6,855 nt of DNA from an uncultured Eubacteriales bacterium (GTDB lineage: Bacteria; Bacillota; Clostridia; Christensenellales; Borkfalkiaceae). A program made the position numbers and the translations under genes. Numbering within the stretch: position 1 is the first letter of the stretch; every line of letters begins with the position of its first letter. Below the pieces are notes generated by a model. It searched no databases, was not told the origin of the DNA, and saw nothing but the letters and a program-made list of their open reading frames with translations. Positions 6,506 to 6,855 of the stretch are shown one piece after another. The stretch is from positions 1 to 6,855 of the forward strand of contig CAJLLH010000062.1 of NCBI GenBank assembly GCA_905207385.1, read 5' to 3'.

Positions 6506-6517
6506 CTGCCGCGCCTT

Positions 6518-6855
6518 TTACCATTTGCACTTTACTTCTGCATGCGCGGGACCGTATGCGCTGGAAGCGTCGAGCACAATTTTTTCCGCGCCCTTGAAGG
6601 GACGTATTATTGCAAGCGCTTCGCCGAAATAAGTGTCGGACTCGTCTTTAAGATATCCTTCCTTGTTGTAAGGGCATGCGCTGCCGAGTGCAAGAAGTTC
6701 GCCGCCCTGAACCTTTACGGTTACGTGTCCGCGCGCAAGCGGCTTCCATATTCCGTCGATATCGGTAAACTGCAGTTTTACGTAGCACAGCTCGTTTTCG
6801 CCGACTTCTTCAAGTTCGGGAATTACCGAAAGATACGTTTCGTGCTTGCCGCTTT
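6518..6855 (-). CDS. Glycoside hydrolase family 2 protein, C-terminal fragment (probable beta-galactosidase)
   Basis: Only the last 111 residues are inside the window; the 5' part lies beyond the right edge. The fragment resembles the C-terminal immunoglobulin-like domain of clostridial GH2 enzymes. It has VKLQFTDIDGIWKPLA, VTVKVQGGELLALGSACP, then EGYLKDESDTYFGEALAIIR, and ends in AEVKCKW followed by TAA (6520-6518). The pattern of an aspartate/glycine turn, a GGELL-LGSA strand and an aromatic-GEALAI strand is typical of that domain. No catalytic residues are visible, because the barrel is upstream. Its place directly before galT, galK and galM, in the same direction, suggests a beta-galactosidase feeding galactose into the pathway; other GH2 activities are possible. 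Family assignment is from memory of the domain pattern. Confidence 0.72.
   Translation of the reverse strand, partial: SGKHETYLSVIPELEEVGENELCYVKLQFTDIDGIWKPLARGHVTVKVQGGELLALGSACPYNKEGYLKDESDTYFGEALAIIRPFKGAEKIVLDASSAYGPAHAEVKCKW

Noticed and set aside
6498..6512. Stem-loop after the GH2 gene as an intrinsic terminator
   Set aside because: On the minus strand the six-pair stem is followed by AACTATTAAAG, without a U-tract. A short T-run exists only in the plus direction, where there is no gene to terminate.
6440..6517. A sigma-70 promoter for galT
   Set aside because: AT-rich stretches resembling a -10 box (such as TATTAA) are present, but no -35 element at a suitable distance could be matched.

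Overview
The window carries seven genes, all on the minus strand, so transcription runs from right to left. Coding density is very high. The GalT is the long class II (Firmicutes-type) form, and the genes are tightly packed with purine-rich ribosome binding sites. Together these suggest a Bacillota (Clostridia-like) bacterium of roughly balanced G+C, plausibly an uncultured gut lineage. The taxonomic placement is inference. No tRNA, rRNA, CRISPR array, insertion sequence or phage gene was seen, and no gene-free stretch exceeds 80 bases.

Right part (6855 to 2851): a galactose-utilisation operon. It starts with the C-terminal end of a glycoside hydrolase family 2 protein, probably a beta-galactosidase. 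Then come galT (class II galactose-1-phosphate uridylyltransferase), galK (galactokinase) and galM (aldose 1-epimerase). galT/galK and galK/galM each overlap by ATGA, provided galM starts at 3861 rather than at the longer upstream ORF start. The expected scheme is that the hydrolase releases beta-galactose, GalM converts it to the alpha anomer, GalK phosphorylates it, and GalT exchanges it with UDP-glucose. The fourth Leloir enzyme, GalE, is not in the window.

Middle (2850 to 2779): an intrinsic terminator closes the gal genes. Its U-tract ends only 12 bases before the next start codon. Flanking arms could also pair with the ribosome binding site of the next gene.

Left part (2778 to 1): rfbB/rmlB (dTDP-glucose 4,6-dehydratase), an aldo/keto reductase, and a classical short-chain dehydrogenase whose 3' end is cut off by the window edge. 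RmlB points to dTDP-deoxysugar synthesis; the roles of the two reductases are not fixed by sequence alone.

Nothing here amounts to a clearly new system. The points most worth a second look are a decamer found only in intergenic DNA (three copies), the terminator and ribosome-binding-site arrangement before rfbB, the hairpin touching the SDR ribosome binding site, and the GalK signature resembling GALK2.
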